A stretch of DNA of 64,000 nt from positions 5,886,001 to 5,950,000 of the forward strand of contig NZ_CP097484.1 in NCBI RefSeq assembly GCF_023546765.1, read 5' to 3'. The notes beneath the pieces are model-generated. The model saw only the letters and a list, made by a program, of their open reading frames with translations. It was not told the origin of the DNA and searched no databases. The stretch is from Methylobacterium tardum. GTDB taxonomy: Bacteria > Pseudomonadota > Alphaproteobacteria > Rhizobiales > Beijerinckiaceae. Shown here in pieces: positions 38,354 through 50,419 of the stretch. The first letter of the stretch is position 1. Each line of letters begins with the position of its first letter. Both the position numbers and the translations under genes were made by a program.

Positions 38354-39334
38354 CTACAGCTCCCGCCGGAGATCGATCATCCGGGTGAGCCCCAGGATCA
38401 TCAGCAGCACGGCGGCGAGCAGCACCACGGCGTTGGCGGCGGCGGCCGGGAATTGCAGGTAGGACATCTGTACCTGGATCACCTTGCCGACGCTGGCGAT
38501 CTGCTGGCCACCCATGACGCCCACGGTGACGAAGTCGCCCATCACCAGCGTGGTCACGAAGATCGTCCCGATGGCGATGCCGGGCTTGGCGAGCGGCAGG
38601 ATCACGTTCCAGAGGATCTGCGCGCCGGACGCGCCGCCGTCGCGCGCCGCCTCGATCAGCCGCCGGTCGATCCGGGCGAGGCTGTTGAAGATCGGCACGA
38701 TCATGAACACCGTGTCGAGGTGCACGAAGGCCAGGACCACCGCGAAGTCGGAGTAGAGCAGGCCCTCGATCGGCTGCCGGATCAACCCGAGGGTGCGGAG
38801 CGTGTCGTTGACGAGGCCGTTGCGGCCGAGCAGCGGGATCCACGAGATCATGCGGATCACGTTCGAGGTCCAGAACGGGATCGTGCAGAGCAGGAACAGG
38901 CCCATCCGCACCGTGCCGGAGCGGATGTGGAAGGCCAGGAAGTAGGCGATCGCGAAACCGAGCGGCAGGGTGATCGCCAGCGTCAGCACGACGAACTTCA
39001 CCGTCGAGAGATAGGTGCGCACCGTGGTGCAGAGGTCGGCCGACAGGCAGCCGTCGAACACGTCGGCGTAGTTCTGCAGGGTGAGCGCCGGGATGATCTC
39101 GTACTCGTTGTACTCCCAGAGCGAGACGATCCCGGTGAGCACCAGCGGCACCACTAGGAAGACGAGGAAGACGAGGGCCAGCGGCGCGGCCTGGAGATAG
39201 GCGAGGGCGCGACGGGGCCGAAAGGGCGCGACGCGACTCTCCTCCCCCTTGTGGGGAGGAGCCGGAGGTGGGGGTGGTGCAGGATCGAGCGGTGCGGTGC
39301 CGTCTGCACCACCCCCACCCCTGCCCCTCCCCAC
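38354..39334 (-). CDS. ABC transporter permease (PotB-like) with repeat-encoded N-terminus
   Basis: About 326 residues if translation begins at GTG 39334; ATG 39409, inside the end of the binding-protein gene, is in the same frame and would add 25. The true membrane protein begins about RRALAYLQAAPLALVFLVFL; the EAA loop is IEAARDGGASGAQILWNVILPLAKPG. Between the candidate starts and the first helix there is no other ATG, GTG or TTG, so all starts lie in repeat C copy 2, which encodes about 40 Pro/Gly-rich residues. Six helices predicted. Partner of the PotC-like permease. Confidence 0.85.
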   Translation of the reverse strand: MGRGRGGGGADGTAPLDPAPPPPPAPPHKGEESRVAPFRPRRALAYLQAAPLALVFLVFLVVPLVLTGIVSLWEYNEYEIIPALTLQNYADVFDGCLSADLCTTVRTYLSTVKFVVLTLAITLPLGFAIAYFLAFHIRSGTVRMGLFLLCTIPFWTSNVIRMISWIPLLGRNGLVNDTLRTLGLIRQPIEGLLYSDFAVVLAFVHLDTVFMIVPIFNSLARIDRRLIEAARDGGASGAQILWNVILPLAKPGIAIGTIFVTTLVMGDFVTVGVMGGQQIASVGKVIQVQMSYLQFPAAAANAVVLLAAVLLMILGLTRMIDLRREL

Positions 39335-39347
39335 AGGGGGAGGGGAA
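39238..39347. repeat. Dispersed inverted repeat, family C, copy 2
   Basis: About 110 bases, same arms as copy 1 at 21303: CTCCCCCTTGTGGGGAGG at one end and CCTCCCCACAGGGGGAGG at the other, with GGTGGGGGTGG / CCACCCCCACC inside. Most of it lies inside the open frame that encodes the N-terminus of the PotB-like permease, just after the stop of the substrate-binding protein gene. Confidence 0.85.
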
Positions 39348-39359
39348 AGGTGAGCCCGC

Positions 39360-40622
39360 TCACGCCGCGATGAACTCGTTCCACTTGCGCACCATGTAGG
39401 TGTTCTCATCCATCACGGCGTTCCAGCAGGCGACCGCGCCCATCCGCGCGTCGAAGGAGCCGCCGTCGCGGGTGGCGCCGGCCTTCTCGATCAGGGTGCC
39501 GTCGGGGCCGAGGATGTCCTTCTCGGCGGGCTTGCCCTCCATCCAGAAGGCCCACTCGTAGGGCTGCATGTTCGCCTGGGCGGTCTCCAGCACCGCCGAG
39601 TAGTAGCCCTGCCGGTTGAGGTAGGCCCCGGCCCAGCCGGACAGGAACCAGTTGATGAAATCGTAGGCGGCGTCGAGCTTCTTACCGCTCAGGGTCTTGG
39701 GGATGCCGAAGCCCGAGGCCCAGGCCCGGTAGCCCTCCTTCAGCGGCTGGTAGGTGCAGGGCACGCCCTGCGCGCGCACCTTGGTGACGGCGGGCGACCA
39801 CATCGATTGGATCACGGTCTCGCCCGAGGCCATCAGGTTCACGGATTCGTTGAAGTCCTGCCAGAAGGCCCGGAACTGGCCAGCGCGCTTGGCCTCGATC
39901 AGCACCTTGATGGTGCGGTCGATCTCGGGCTTCGTCATGTTGCCCTTGTCGCCGTAGGTGTAGTCGCCGGTGGCTTCCACCACCATGGCGGCGTCCATGA
40001 TGCCGATCGACGGGATGTTGAGGATCGAGGCCTTGCCCTTGAAGGCCGGGTTCAGGAGCTCCTTCCAGCTCGTGACGGGCACCTTGATCAGGTCCGGCCG
40101 GATGCCCAGCGTGTCGGCGTTGTAGACGGTCGGGATTAGCGAGATCCACTGAGTCTGTTCGCCGGCAAATTTTTTCGAGTCCTGGCCCTCCAGGTAGAAG
40201 ACCTTGCGGGGCGCCGTGCCCTGGTCGCCGATCTTCTTGCCGGCCACTTCCCCCTTGGTGAAGACGGAAGAAATCTTGTCGGCGAGCTTGATCCGCTTGG
40301 CGTCCATGCCCTGCAGGTTGCCGGAGGGCAGGATCTTCTTGAGGCTGAAATACTCGGTGTCGATCAGGTCGAAGGAGTTCGGCTGGGTGATCGCCCGCTT
40401 GGTCACCTCGTCGGTCACCACCGGGATGTACTCGATGGTGATGCCGAGATCCTCCTTCACCTTCTTGGCGATGTCGGCAGACTGGTTCACCGCGGTACCG
40501 AGGTAGCGCAGGGTCACGGGCTCGGCGGCGTGCACCGCCGGGAAGCCGGTCACCGGCGTTGCGGCCAGCGCGGCCGCCCCCTTCAGGAGCGTGCGCCGGC
40601 TCGGCTTCTGGGGCAGGTCCAT
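39360..40622 (-). CDS. ABC transporter substrate-binding protein (PotD/PotF-like)
   Basis: 420 residues. Tat-type signal: SRRTLLKGAAALAATPVTGF, so exported folded to the periplasm. The mature protein is an extracellular solute-binding protein family 1/8-like sequence: LRYLGTAVNQSADIAKKVKEDLG, SFDLIDTEYFSLKKILPSG, SMWSPAVTKVRAQG, and the PotD-like DFINWFLSGWAGAYLNRQGYYSAV. A PotD-like lineage usually binds polyamines, but the polyamine-specific residues cannot be judged here. It lies between the ATPase gene (18 bases) and the first permease. Confidence 0.9.
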   Translation of the reverse strand: MDLPQKPSRRTLLKGAAALAATPVTGFPAVHAAEPVTLRYLGTAVNQSADIAKKVKEDLGITIEYIPVVTDEVTKRAITQPNSFDLIDTEYFSLKKILPSGNLQGMDAKRIKLADKISSVFTKGEVAGKKIGDQGTAPRKVFYLEGQDSKKFAGEQTQWISLIPTVYNADTLGIRPDLIKVPVTSWKELLNPAFKGKASILNIPSIGIMDAAMVVEATGDYTYGDKGNMTKPEIDRTIKVLIEAKRAGQFRAFWQDFNESVNLMASGETVIQSMWSPAVTKVRAQGVPCTYQPLKEGYRAWASGFGIPKTLSGKKLDAAYDFINWFLSGWAGAYLNRQGYYSAVLETAQANMQPYEWAFWMEGKPAEKDILGPDGTLIEKAGATRDGGSFDARMGAVACWNAVMDENTYMVRKWNEFIAA

Positions 40623-40639
40623 GGTCGTCTCCGGGGCTG

Positions 40640-41635
<996 letters not shown>

Positions 41636-41684
41636 GCGGTGCTCCCCCCGGAGGCTGCAGGCAAGCGGCGGGCCAGCGTCGCCC

Positions 41685-43111
41685 TCAGGCGTCCCGCGGC
41701 TCGGCCGGATCGACCGCCCGGTCGAGCACCCGTCCGCGTCCCGGCTCGGACAGGACCCGGCCATCCTCGGCGATGACCTGCCCGCCCGCGATGGTCATGA
41801 CCGGCCAGCCGGTGACCTCGAAGCCTTCCCAAGGCGTGTAGTCGGAGCCGTGGTGCAGCTTCGCCTGGCGGATGGTCTCGCGCCGGTTCGGATCCCACAG
41901 CGTGAGGTCGGCGTCGAAGCCCGGAGCGATCGAGCCCTTGCGCGGGTAGAGCCCGTACAGCTTGGCGTGGTTCGTGGCGGTGAGCGCGGCGAACTGGTTG
42001 AGGCTGATCCGCCCCTTCGAGACGCCCTCCGAGAAGAACACCGGCAGCCGCGTCTCGATGCCGGGGATGCCGTTCGGGATCCAGCGGAAGGAGGTCTTAC
42101 CCCGCGGGTTCAGCTTGCCCTTCGGGTCGTCGTAGCGGAACGGGCAATGGTCGGAGGAGACCACGTCGAAGATCCCGCGCCGGATCCCCGACCAGACCGC
42201 CTCCTGGCTCTCGACGTCCCGCGTCGGCGGCGAGCAGACGTACTTCGCCCCCGCCATGATATCCTCCTGGCCGAGCCCCTTCATGTCCTCGGCCGTCAGC
42301 GTCAGGTATTGCGGGCAGGTCTCGGCCCGGATCTTCAGGCCCCGCGCCTGCGCCCAGGCGATCTGCTCGGTGGCCTCGCGGCCCGAGACGTGGACGATGA
42401 CGATCGGCAGGTCGATCAGCTCGGCGTGGCTGATCGCCCGGTGCGCCGCCTCCCGCTCGACGATCTCGGGGCGCGACAGGGCGTGGCCGTAGGGCCGGTC
42501 TCGCCCGCCCGCTCCAGCCGCTCGCTGAGGTAGCGGATCGCGTCGTAGCCCTCGGCGTGGACCATGACCCGGGCGCCCTGCCGCCGCGCGACGTGGAACA
42601 CGTCGAGGAGCTGGCGGTCGTTCAGGACGAGGTCGTCGTAGGTCATGAAGACCTTGAACGAGGTGTAGCCGTCGGCGACCAGCGCCGGCAGCTCCTGGCC
42701 GAGCACCGCCGCGGTCGGGTCCGAGATGATCATGTGGATCGCCACGTCGACGTGGCACTGGCCCTCGGCCTTCGCCCGGTAGGCGTCGACGGCGCCGCGC
42801 AGGGAGGCGCCCCGGGGCTGGAGCGCGAAGGGCATCACGCAGGTGTTGCCGCCGGCCGCCGCCGCCCGGGTGGCGCTGGCGAAATCGTCGGCCATGACGA
42901 TGCCGGGGCCGGACTCCTGGGCGATGTGGACGTGGCTGTCGATGCCGCCGGGCAGCACCAGCAGGCCGGAGGCGTCGATCACCCGGGCCGCGTCGGCGAT
43001 GCCCTCGGCCACCGCGACGATCCGGCCGCCGTGCACGCCGACATCGGCCCGGACCGTGTCGCTCGCCGTGACCACCGTGCCGCCCCGGATGGCAAGGTCG
43101 AATTCGGGCAT
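41685..43111 (-). CDS. hydA: Dihydropyrimidinase/D-hydantoinase family amidohydrolase (frameshifted in this sequence)
   Basis: Zinc amidohydrolase that opens cyclic amides (dihydropyrimidines, hydantoins) to N-carbamoyl amino acids. First frame: MPEFDLAIRGGTVVTASDTV, GGIDSHVHI (metal His pair), TSFKVFMTYD (carboxylated Lys), RVMVHAEG (His). Second frame: LSRPEIVEREAAHRAI, IVIVHVSG (His), SSDHCPFRYDDPKG (Asp) and ATNHAKLYGLYPRKGSIAPG. All ligands are present. One base is missing at about 42491-42494; restored, 475 residues, normal length. It precedes an ABC importer, suggesting the imported compound is its substrate (inference). Allantoinase is less likely from the SSDHCPF/FRWIPNG pattern. Confidence 0.87.
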
Positions 43112-43298
43112 GCCGCTCACTCCTTCCGCGCCAACGGGCGCGCCGGGCCGATGCACGGTCCGCGCCGATTCGGGCGGACGGGGTCGGCGGGGCAGGAGGT
43201 CACAGGCGGCCGCGTCGGTCCATCCACCCGCGCCGCGCGTGTGGGATGGCCTGACGCCCGCGGTGTCCGGTCGAAGCCTTCGGTCGTCGTCCCTCGCC

Positions 43299-43391
43299 CG
43301 TCATCGCGCGCGCAGCGCAGTGACCCAGGGCCGCGCGACGCCGGAGAGCGGGGCGCTACCCTGGATCGCTTCGCTCCGCTCGCAAGGGCGG
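43299..43391. repeat. Dispersed inverted repeat, family B, copy 2
   Basis: About 93 bases: CGTCATCGCGCGCGCAGCGC with AGTGACCCAGGG on one side and CCCTGGATCGCTTCGCTCCG with CTCGCAAGGGCG on the other. It covers the last codons and the stop (43356) of the AraC-type regulator gene. Confidence 0.82.
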
Positions 43392-44450
43392 GTGCTTCGC
43401 GGGGTTCCGTGCAGAATCCCGGCCTACGGGCCGCGGGTTGGCCGGCTCGGCCGCCACATCCGCGGATCGAGCGCGCAGGCTCGACGGCGCCGCCGCGTGG
43501 AACTGCCGCCAGACGCGGCGCATGTGCCGGGCGGAGCCGAAGCCGGCCCGCTCGGCGATCCGCTCCAGGCCGAGATCGCTCCGCGCGATCAGGTCGCGGG
43601 CCAGCGCGACGCGGGACCGGTTGACCGCGTCCGTCACCGTCATGCCCGCGTGGAGCCGGAACAGCCGCGCGAGGTTGCGCGGGCTCGCGCCCACGAGCCG
43701 GCCGAGCAGCGCCGGCGACCAGTCCCGGGCCGGGTCGGCGGCGATCGCGTCCTGGGCCCGGTGCACCGCCGGGTGCAGGTGGCTGCGCCCCTCGAGCCAG
43801 GGCGAGAGCTGGGGGTCGTCGGGCCCGCGCCGCATGTACACGACGAGCGCCCGCGCGACGGCGACCGCCGTCGCCGGGCCCGCCCACTCCGCCACGAGGT
43901 GCAGCATCAGGTCGATGCCGGCCGTGACGCCGGCGCTGCTGAACCGGTCGCGGTCCTGCACGAACAGGCGGTTCTCCAGCACCCGGGCCCGGGGCGCCGC
44001 CGCCCGCAGCCGGTCGCAACTGGCGTGGTGGGTGGTGCAGGCGTAGCCGTCGAGCAACCCGGCCCGCGCCGCCAGCAGCGCGCCCTCGCAGACGGTCGCG
44101 ACGGTGTGGCCCGGACGGACCACGGCGCGGAGCCACGCGACGATCTCGGCCTCCGCGTCGGCGTCAGCGGCCTGGTCCGGCGCGTCGCCGAGCACCCGTG
44201 TCGCGGAGCCCGGCAGGAGCACGATCGTCCCGTCGGCCACCGTATCCGGCAGCATTCCGGCACCGCCCAGGTCGAGCCCGATCGAGCAGCGGGTGAGCGC
44301 TCGCGGCGCCGCGTACGCCACCGCGAAGCCGACCCGATCCTGGACGGTGCCGGCGATCCGCAGCACCTCCAGAGGGCCGGCGAGGTCGAGCAGCAGCGCG
44401 CGCGGCGGCAGGACCACGAGAACCGGGATGTGCCGCGCCGTCCCGCTCAT
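43356..44450 (-). CDS. GlxA family (DJ-1/PfpI + AraC) transcriptional regulator
   Basis: 364 residues. The N-terminal DJ-1/PfpI-like domain (about 1-185) has VLVVLPPRALLLDLAGPLEVLRIAG and VATVCEGALLAARAGLLDG with the nucleophile-elbow Cys. The C-terminal AraC helix-turn-helix pair (about 220-320) includes SPRNLARLFRLHAGMTVTDAVNRSRVALARDLI and IAERAGFGSARHMRRVWRQF. Such regulators often control amine or amino-acid catabolism. Its start overlaps the isochorismatase gene stop by 4 bases. The last dozen residues are read from repeat B copy 2, so the natural C-terminus may have been altered. Confidence 0.9.
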   Translation of the reverse strand: MSGTARHIPVLVVLPPRALLLDLAGPLEVLRIAGTVQDRVGFAVAYAAPRALTRCSIGLDLGGAGMLPDTVADGTIVLLPGSATRVLGDAPDQAADADAEAEIVAWLRAVVRPGHTVATVCEGALLAARAGLLDGYACTTHHASCDRLRAAAPRARVLENRLFVQDRDRFSSAGVTAGIDLMLHLVAEWAGPATAVAVARALVVYMRRGPDDPQLSPWLEGRSHLHPAVHRAQDAIAADPARDWSPALLGRLVGASPRNLARLFRLHAGMTVTDAVNRSRVALARDLIARSDLGLERIAERAGFGSARHMRRVWRQFHAAAPSSLRARSADVAAEPANPRPVGRDSARNPAKHPPLRAERSDPG

Positions 44451-45007
44451 GCGGCGACCGGTAGATTCGGGCCGGCCAGCGCCTGGTCCACGGTGACGAT
44501 CCGGGCGAACCAGTCGGTCAGCACCAGCTCGGTGCGGGCCTTGATGTCGTCCGCGCTGAAGCGGCGGCCGTCCGGGTGGGTCATGGCGAAGGTCAGGGTG
44601 GCCTCGGTCACGTAGTCGACCTGCCAGCCGCTGTCGGAGGCGTGGCGGGCCGTGGTCTCGCAGCACTGCTCGGTCCGGATGCCCGACACGATCAGCCGGC
44701 GAATGCCGTGCTGCGTCAGCCAGCCGGACAGGCCGGTCTCGACCAGGGCGCTGTGCCGGCGCTTGTGGAGGGTGGCCGTCGGCGCGATCACGATCGGCTC
44801 GAGGGTGCGGACATGGCCGGAAGCGATGGCGAACGGTCCGCTCTCGGCGACGTGGAAGACCTGCAGGATCGGGATCTGCCGCGCGGCGGCGCCGTCGATG
44901 AGTGCCTGCAGACGCTGGGTGAAGGGCGGGACATCGGCGTCGTTCCAGAAGGGCCTGTGCCGGAAGGATTCCTGGACATCGATGACCAGCAGCGCAACAT
45001 CGGACAT
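44447..45007 (-). CDS. Isochorismatase-fold cysteine hydrolase
   Basis: 186 residues. The catalytic triad of the family is visible: Asp in LLVIDVQESF, Lys in TLHKRRHSAL and Cys in IRTEQCCETTARHASD. Members include nicotinamidase, N-carbamoylsarcosine amidase, ureidoacrylate and biuret amidohydrolases. With a hydantoinase nearby, hydrolysis of an N-carbamoyl product is an attractive but unproven role. The ATG at 45007 gives the standard N-terminus. It is first in an operon with the GlxA-type regulator and is divergent from the sirtuin gene. Confidence 0.88.
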   Translation of the reverse strand: MSDVALLVIDVQESFRHRPFWNDADVPPFTQRLQALIDGAAARQIPILQVFHVAESGPFAIASGHVRTLEPIVIAPTATLHKRRHSALVETGLSGWLTQHGIRRLIVSGIRTEQCCETTARHASDSGWQVDYVTEATLTFAMTHPDGRRFSADDIKARTELVLTDWFARIVTVDQALAGPNLPVAA

Positions 45008-45127
45008 TTCGTGTCTCCCGCTCGGTGAAGCGAGCCGCAGCATTCACCGGTTGGACGCTGCGGGAAAGAAACCACACCGCCAACCAGCGGACATATCCGG
45101 CCAATCTCCGGCGCGCAGGAGCCGCCC

Positions 45128-45841
45128 ATGACGGGACATCCCAAGACGATCTTCGTGCTGACCGGGGCCGGCGTCTCGGCCGAGAGCGGGCTCGGCACGT
45201 TCCGGGATCGCGGCGGCCTCTGGGCGCGGTTCGACCCGATGAAGCTCGCCACCCCCGAGGCCTACGCGGCTGACCCCGACACGGTGCTCGATTTCTACGA
45301 CCATCGCCGCCGCGGCGTGGTCGCGGCCGAGCCGAACGCCGCGCACCGCGCCCTGGCGCGGGCCGAGGCGCGGTGCGCCGCGCGGGGCGGGCGGCTGTTC
45401 CTGTGCACGCAGAACGTCGACGACCTGCACGAGCGGGCCGGCTCACGGGCGGTCACCCACATGCACGGCGAGTTGCTCAAGGCCCGCTGCTGCGCCTGCG
45501 GCGCGGTCACGCCGTGGCGCGCCGACCTGAGCCGGGCGGATGACTGCCCCGCCTGCGGCGCGTCGGGCCGGATGCGGCCGGACGTGGTCTGGTTCGGCGA
45601 GATGCCGATGCACCTCGACGCAATCGAGGCGGCGCTGGCCGCGGCCGACCTGTTCGTGGCCGTGGGCACGTCGGGGGCGGTCTACCCGGCGGCGGGCTAC
45701 GTGCGGCAGGCGCGTTCCCTCGGCATCCCGACCTGCGAGATCAACCTCGAGCCGTCGGACAACGCCGATGCCTTCGATGAGGCGCGCTACGGGCCGGCGA
45801 GCGAGGCACTGCCGCGCTATCTGGCCGATCTTGGTCTGTGA
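45128..45841 (+). CDS. cobB: NAD-dependent protein deacylase (sirtuin, CobB-like)
   Basis: 237 residues. NAD-binding GAGVSAESGLGTFRDR, TQNVDDLHERAG, catalytic His113 in HMHGE, and a zinc site of four Cys (CCACG ... CPACG). Tyr57 and Arg60 in FYDHRR form the Y-x-x-R pair that marks the class III (SIRT5/CobB) sirtuins able to remove succinyl and acetyl groups. It regulates enzymes such as acyl-CoA synthetases in other bacteria. An intrinsic terminator follows. Confidence 0.94.
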   Translation: MTGHPKTIFVLTGAGVSAESGLGTFRDRGGLWARFDPMKLATPEAYAADPDTVLDFYDHRRRGVVAAEPNAAHRALARAEARCAARGGRLFLCTQNVDDLHERAGSRAVTHMHGELLKARCCACGAVTPWRADLSRADDCPACGASGRMRPDVVWFGEMPMHLDAIEAALAAADLFVAVGTSGAVYPAAGYVRQARSLGIPTCEINLEPSDNADAFDEARYGPASEALPRYLADLGL

Positions 45842-45895
45842 CGAGCCAAACTCCGGCAAGCCTCTGAAAAGACTGAATTTCTGATCCAGGTTTCA

Positions 45896-45922
45896 GCTGC
45901 CGCGGACGCGCGGCAGCGTTTT
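45896..45922 (+). terminator. Intrinsic terminator of the sirtuin gene
   Basis: A 9-bp perfect inverted repeat (45896-45904 and 45909-45917, loop GACG) followed by GTTTT, about 55 bases after the stop of the sirtuin gene. Confidence 0.8.
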
Positions 45923-46059
45923 GAGGCCCGCGAATCACGTCCGCGCGAGCTGTCAAGAACTGGTCGGGCAGTTGCCCACGGGTTACAACAGTCAAGCTCG
46001 GGATCGGCGTCGCGGCCTACCCGAGCGTTCGTTGAAGCCACAAGGGGAAGCAACTACCC

Positions 46060-46284
46060 ATGCAGCACTTCACCGTAACCGACCGCGAGCGTGACACCGT
46101 CCTGGCGGCGCTGCGCTATTACCAGTTCTACCGGATGCAGGGGCATCCGTTCGATCCCCGTCAGGATCACCTGATCGACACCATCGCCGGCCGGGCCGGC
46201 GATGCGCTGGACCTCGCCGAAATCGACGATCTCTGCGCTGGCCTGAACGGCAACCCGCACGCGCTCGGCGCCGCGGCCGCCTGA
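46060..46284 (+). CDS. Small hypothetical protein
   Basis: 74 residues, cytosolic, family not recognised. It starts MQHFTVTDRERDTVLAALRY with a helical, acidic sequence (DHLIDTIAGRAGDALDLAEIDDL) and an Ala-rich C-terminus. An AAGGGGAAG Shine-Dalgarno sequence lies 9 bases upstream of the ATG, and the codon use is native. The same general shape (start helix then an acidic segment with DLAEIDDLC) suggests a small regulator or partner protein, but this is a guess. Confidence 0.65.
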   Translation: MQHFTVTDRERDTVLAALRYYQFYRMQGHPFDPRQDHLIDTIAGRAGDALDLAEIDDLCAGLNGNPHALGAAAA

Positions 46285-46593
46285 ATCCTCTCCGGGGCGG
46301 CCGATGCCGTCCCCGACTGCCCCGCGGCCGGCCCAGGGATGAGGCCGGAGGACGGGCCGTCTCCGAGATGAGCGGGTCACCGCCGCCGGAGCCGAGCCAT
46401 CCTCACCGGGGCCGGGCTTCGTGCCCGATCGACACCCCGCCGACGCGCATTCGGGATCTCCCACGGCGCGTCGGCCCGACGGGCGGACCCGCACGACGGG
46501 CCCCCCGAAAGGCCGGTTTCGCGCGACATCGAAACGTGGCCTAACGGATGCGCGACGGCCGCAGGGCCGCGCCTTCCGGGAGCGCCGAGGCCG
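46285..46593. other. Intergenic region before the DUF1194 gene
   Basis: About 310 bases with no gene, hairpin with a T-run or family A-C repeat that I could see. GC-rich throughout. Confidence 0.4.
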
Positions 46594-47391
46594 ATGATGC
46601 GGACGGGTTCGCGACGGATCCGCCGCGGCGTGCTGCGAGGCGCCGGCCTCCTGCTCCTCGGGATCGCGCCCGCCACAGCCGAGCCCGTCAAGGCCGCGCC
46701 CGAGAGCGTCGCCACCGCGCTCATCGTCTCCGTGGACGTCTCGCAATCCGTCGGCGACGCGCGCTTCCGGCTGCAGATGGAGGGCATCGCCGAGGCTCTG
46801 GAGGATCCGTCGGTCCTCGGCGCGATCACCGGCAATCCGAGCGGGATCCTGTTCGCGATGGTGACCTGGGCGGACCGGGCGAATCTCGCGGTCGGCTGGC
46901 GGCGGATCGCCGGCCGGGCCGACGCGGCCGCCACCGCCGCGCTGGTCCGGGCCACCCCGCGTCAGGCGGGCGAGTTCACCTGCCTCGGCCAAATGTTCCG
47001 CACGGTGACCGCCGCCGTTCTCCCGGCGCTGCCGGTCCCGGCCGAGCGCGTGGTGGTCGACGTCTCCGGCGACGGGATCGACAACTGCACCGACGCCGAC
47101 AGCCTCGCGGAGGCGCAGCGGTCGCTGCTCGACACCGGCGCGACGGTCAACGGCCTGCCGATCCTCGTGCCCGGCGAGAACGACGTGGTCGGAGCCGGCG
47201 CCTACCGGGCGCCCGGCTACGGCCTGCTCCCGACGCCGCTGCCGCAGGAGCGCACGAGCCTGGAGCAATGGTACCGCGCGCACGTCATCGGCGGCCCGGG
47301 GGCGTTCCTGCTGGCGGCCGCTGGCTACGGCGATTTTTCGCGGGCGCTGCGGCGGAAATTCGTGATCGAGATCAGCGCGCTGGGTCGGTAG
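46594..47391 (+). CDS. DUF1194 domain-containing protein (VWA-like)
   Basis: 265 residues. Signal peptide region with an Arg-rich start (MMRTGSRRIRRGVLRGAGLLLLG; Tat-like RR) and cleavage after TAEP/ATA at about 29. The mature protein is a von Willebrand A-like DUF1194 domain: ALIVSVDVSQSVGDARFRLQ with a DxSxS MIDAS site, then VVVDVSGDGIDNC. DUF1194 proteins are exported and of unknown role. It is monocistronic by position; repeat B copy 3 follows. Confidence 0.88.
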   Translation: MMRTGSRRIRRGVLRGAGLLLLGIAPATAEPVKAAPESVATALIVSVDVSQSVGDARFRLQMEGIAEALEDPSVLGAITGNPSGILFAMVTWADRANLAVGWRRIAGRADAAATAALVRATPRQAGEFTCLGQMFRTVTAAVLPALPVPAERVVVDVSGDGIDNCTDADSLAEAQRSLLDTGATVNGLPILVPGENDVVGAGAYRAPGYGLLPTPLPQERTSLEQWYRAHVIGGPGAFLLAAAGYGDFSRALRRKFVIEISALGR

Positions 47392-47504
47392 GGGCTCTTG
47401 CCCCGGGCGTACGTCACGCGGATCGAATCGCACTTGCGGCCGGCACTGAGCCCACCCCGAGGGGCCGGCGCGGACCTGCCGAAGGCTCCGGGTGTCGCTT
47501 CTCC

Positions 47505-47598
47505 CCGTCATCACGAGCGAAGCGAAGTGACCCAGGGCAGCGCGATCTCGGAAAGCTTGGCGTGACCCTGGGTTGCTTCGCTCCGCTCGCAAAGACGG
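47505..47598. repeat. Dispersed inverted repeat, family B, copy 3
   Basis: About 94 bases between the DUF1194 gene and a convergent small gene. Arms CATCACGAGCGAAGCGAAGT / GCTTCGCTCCGCTCGCAAAG with GACCCAGGGCAGCGCGAT and GACCCTGGGTT inside. The closest full copy to B1 at 23090. Confidence 0.85.
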
Positions 47599-47636
47599 TG
47601 GGACCGAAGCAGAAAACCAAAAAGCGTATCAGCGCC

Positions 47637-48019
47637 TCACGGCGCCTTCTTCAGCTGCTGCTCGGCGCGGGTGAGCGCCGCCTCGCAGCCCTGAGTGTCG
47701 CCCTTCGACTCCGCCGTGCGCGCCTCCTCCAGGGCGACCTTCGCCTGCTGGGCGGCGTCCGCGCCCTGGCCGGCCTGGGCCGCCTTCTCCGGGGGGCCTG
47801 CGGCGACTCGTTCGCCCGCTGTCCCTCCGTCCCGGTGAGCCCCTCGCCGCCGCGCTTGGCGGCGTTGCCCTGGCCGCTGGTGTTGGCCGAGATCGACTGG
47901 CTCACCTCGGACTGGACGCGCTTCGACACGCTGTCGATCCGGTCGCCGCAGGGCGAGGCGAAGGCGGGGGCCGCCCCCAGCATCAGGGTCAGGCAGGTCG
48001 TGAGGGCGGGACGCATCAT
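47637..48019 (-). CDS. Small exported protein, coiled-coil like (frameshifted in this sequence)
   Basis: First frame: signal peptide MMRPALTTCLTLMLGAAPAF (cleavage AFA/SP), then CGDRIDSVSKRVQSEVSQSI and GTEGQRANESPQ. Second frame: PPEKAAQAGQG, then QQAKVALEEARTAESKGDTQGCEAALTRAE and QQLKKAP, a helical tail. They are joined if one C is added to the six-C run (47791-47796 on the plus strand as G), giving 127 residues. Function unknown; two Cys flank the helical part, as in small periplasmic helical proteins. Confidence 0.7.
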
Positions 48020-48092
48020 CGGGTCGGGTACTTTCCAAAAGAAGGGGCCGCGGGTTCCCCCACGGCCCCAACGTCTCGCGACGGGTGACGGT

Positions 48093-50415
<2,323 letters not shown>

Positions 50416-50419
<4 letters not shown>

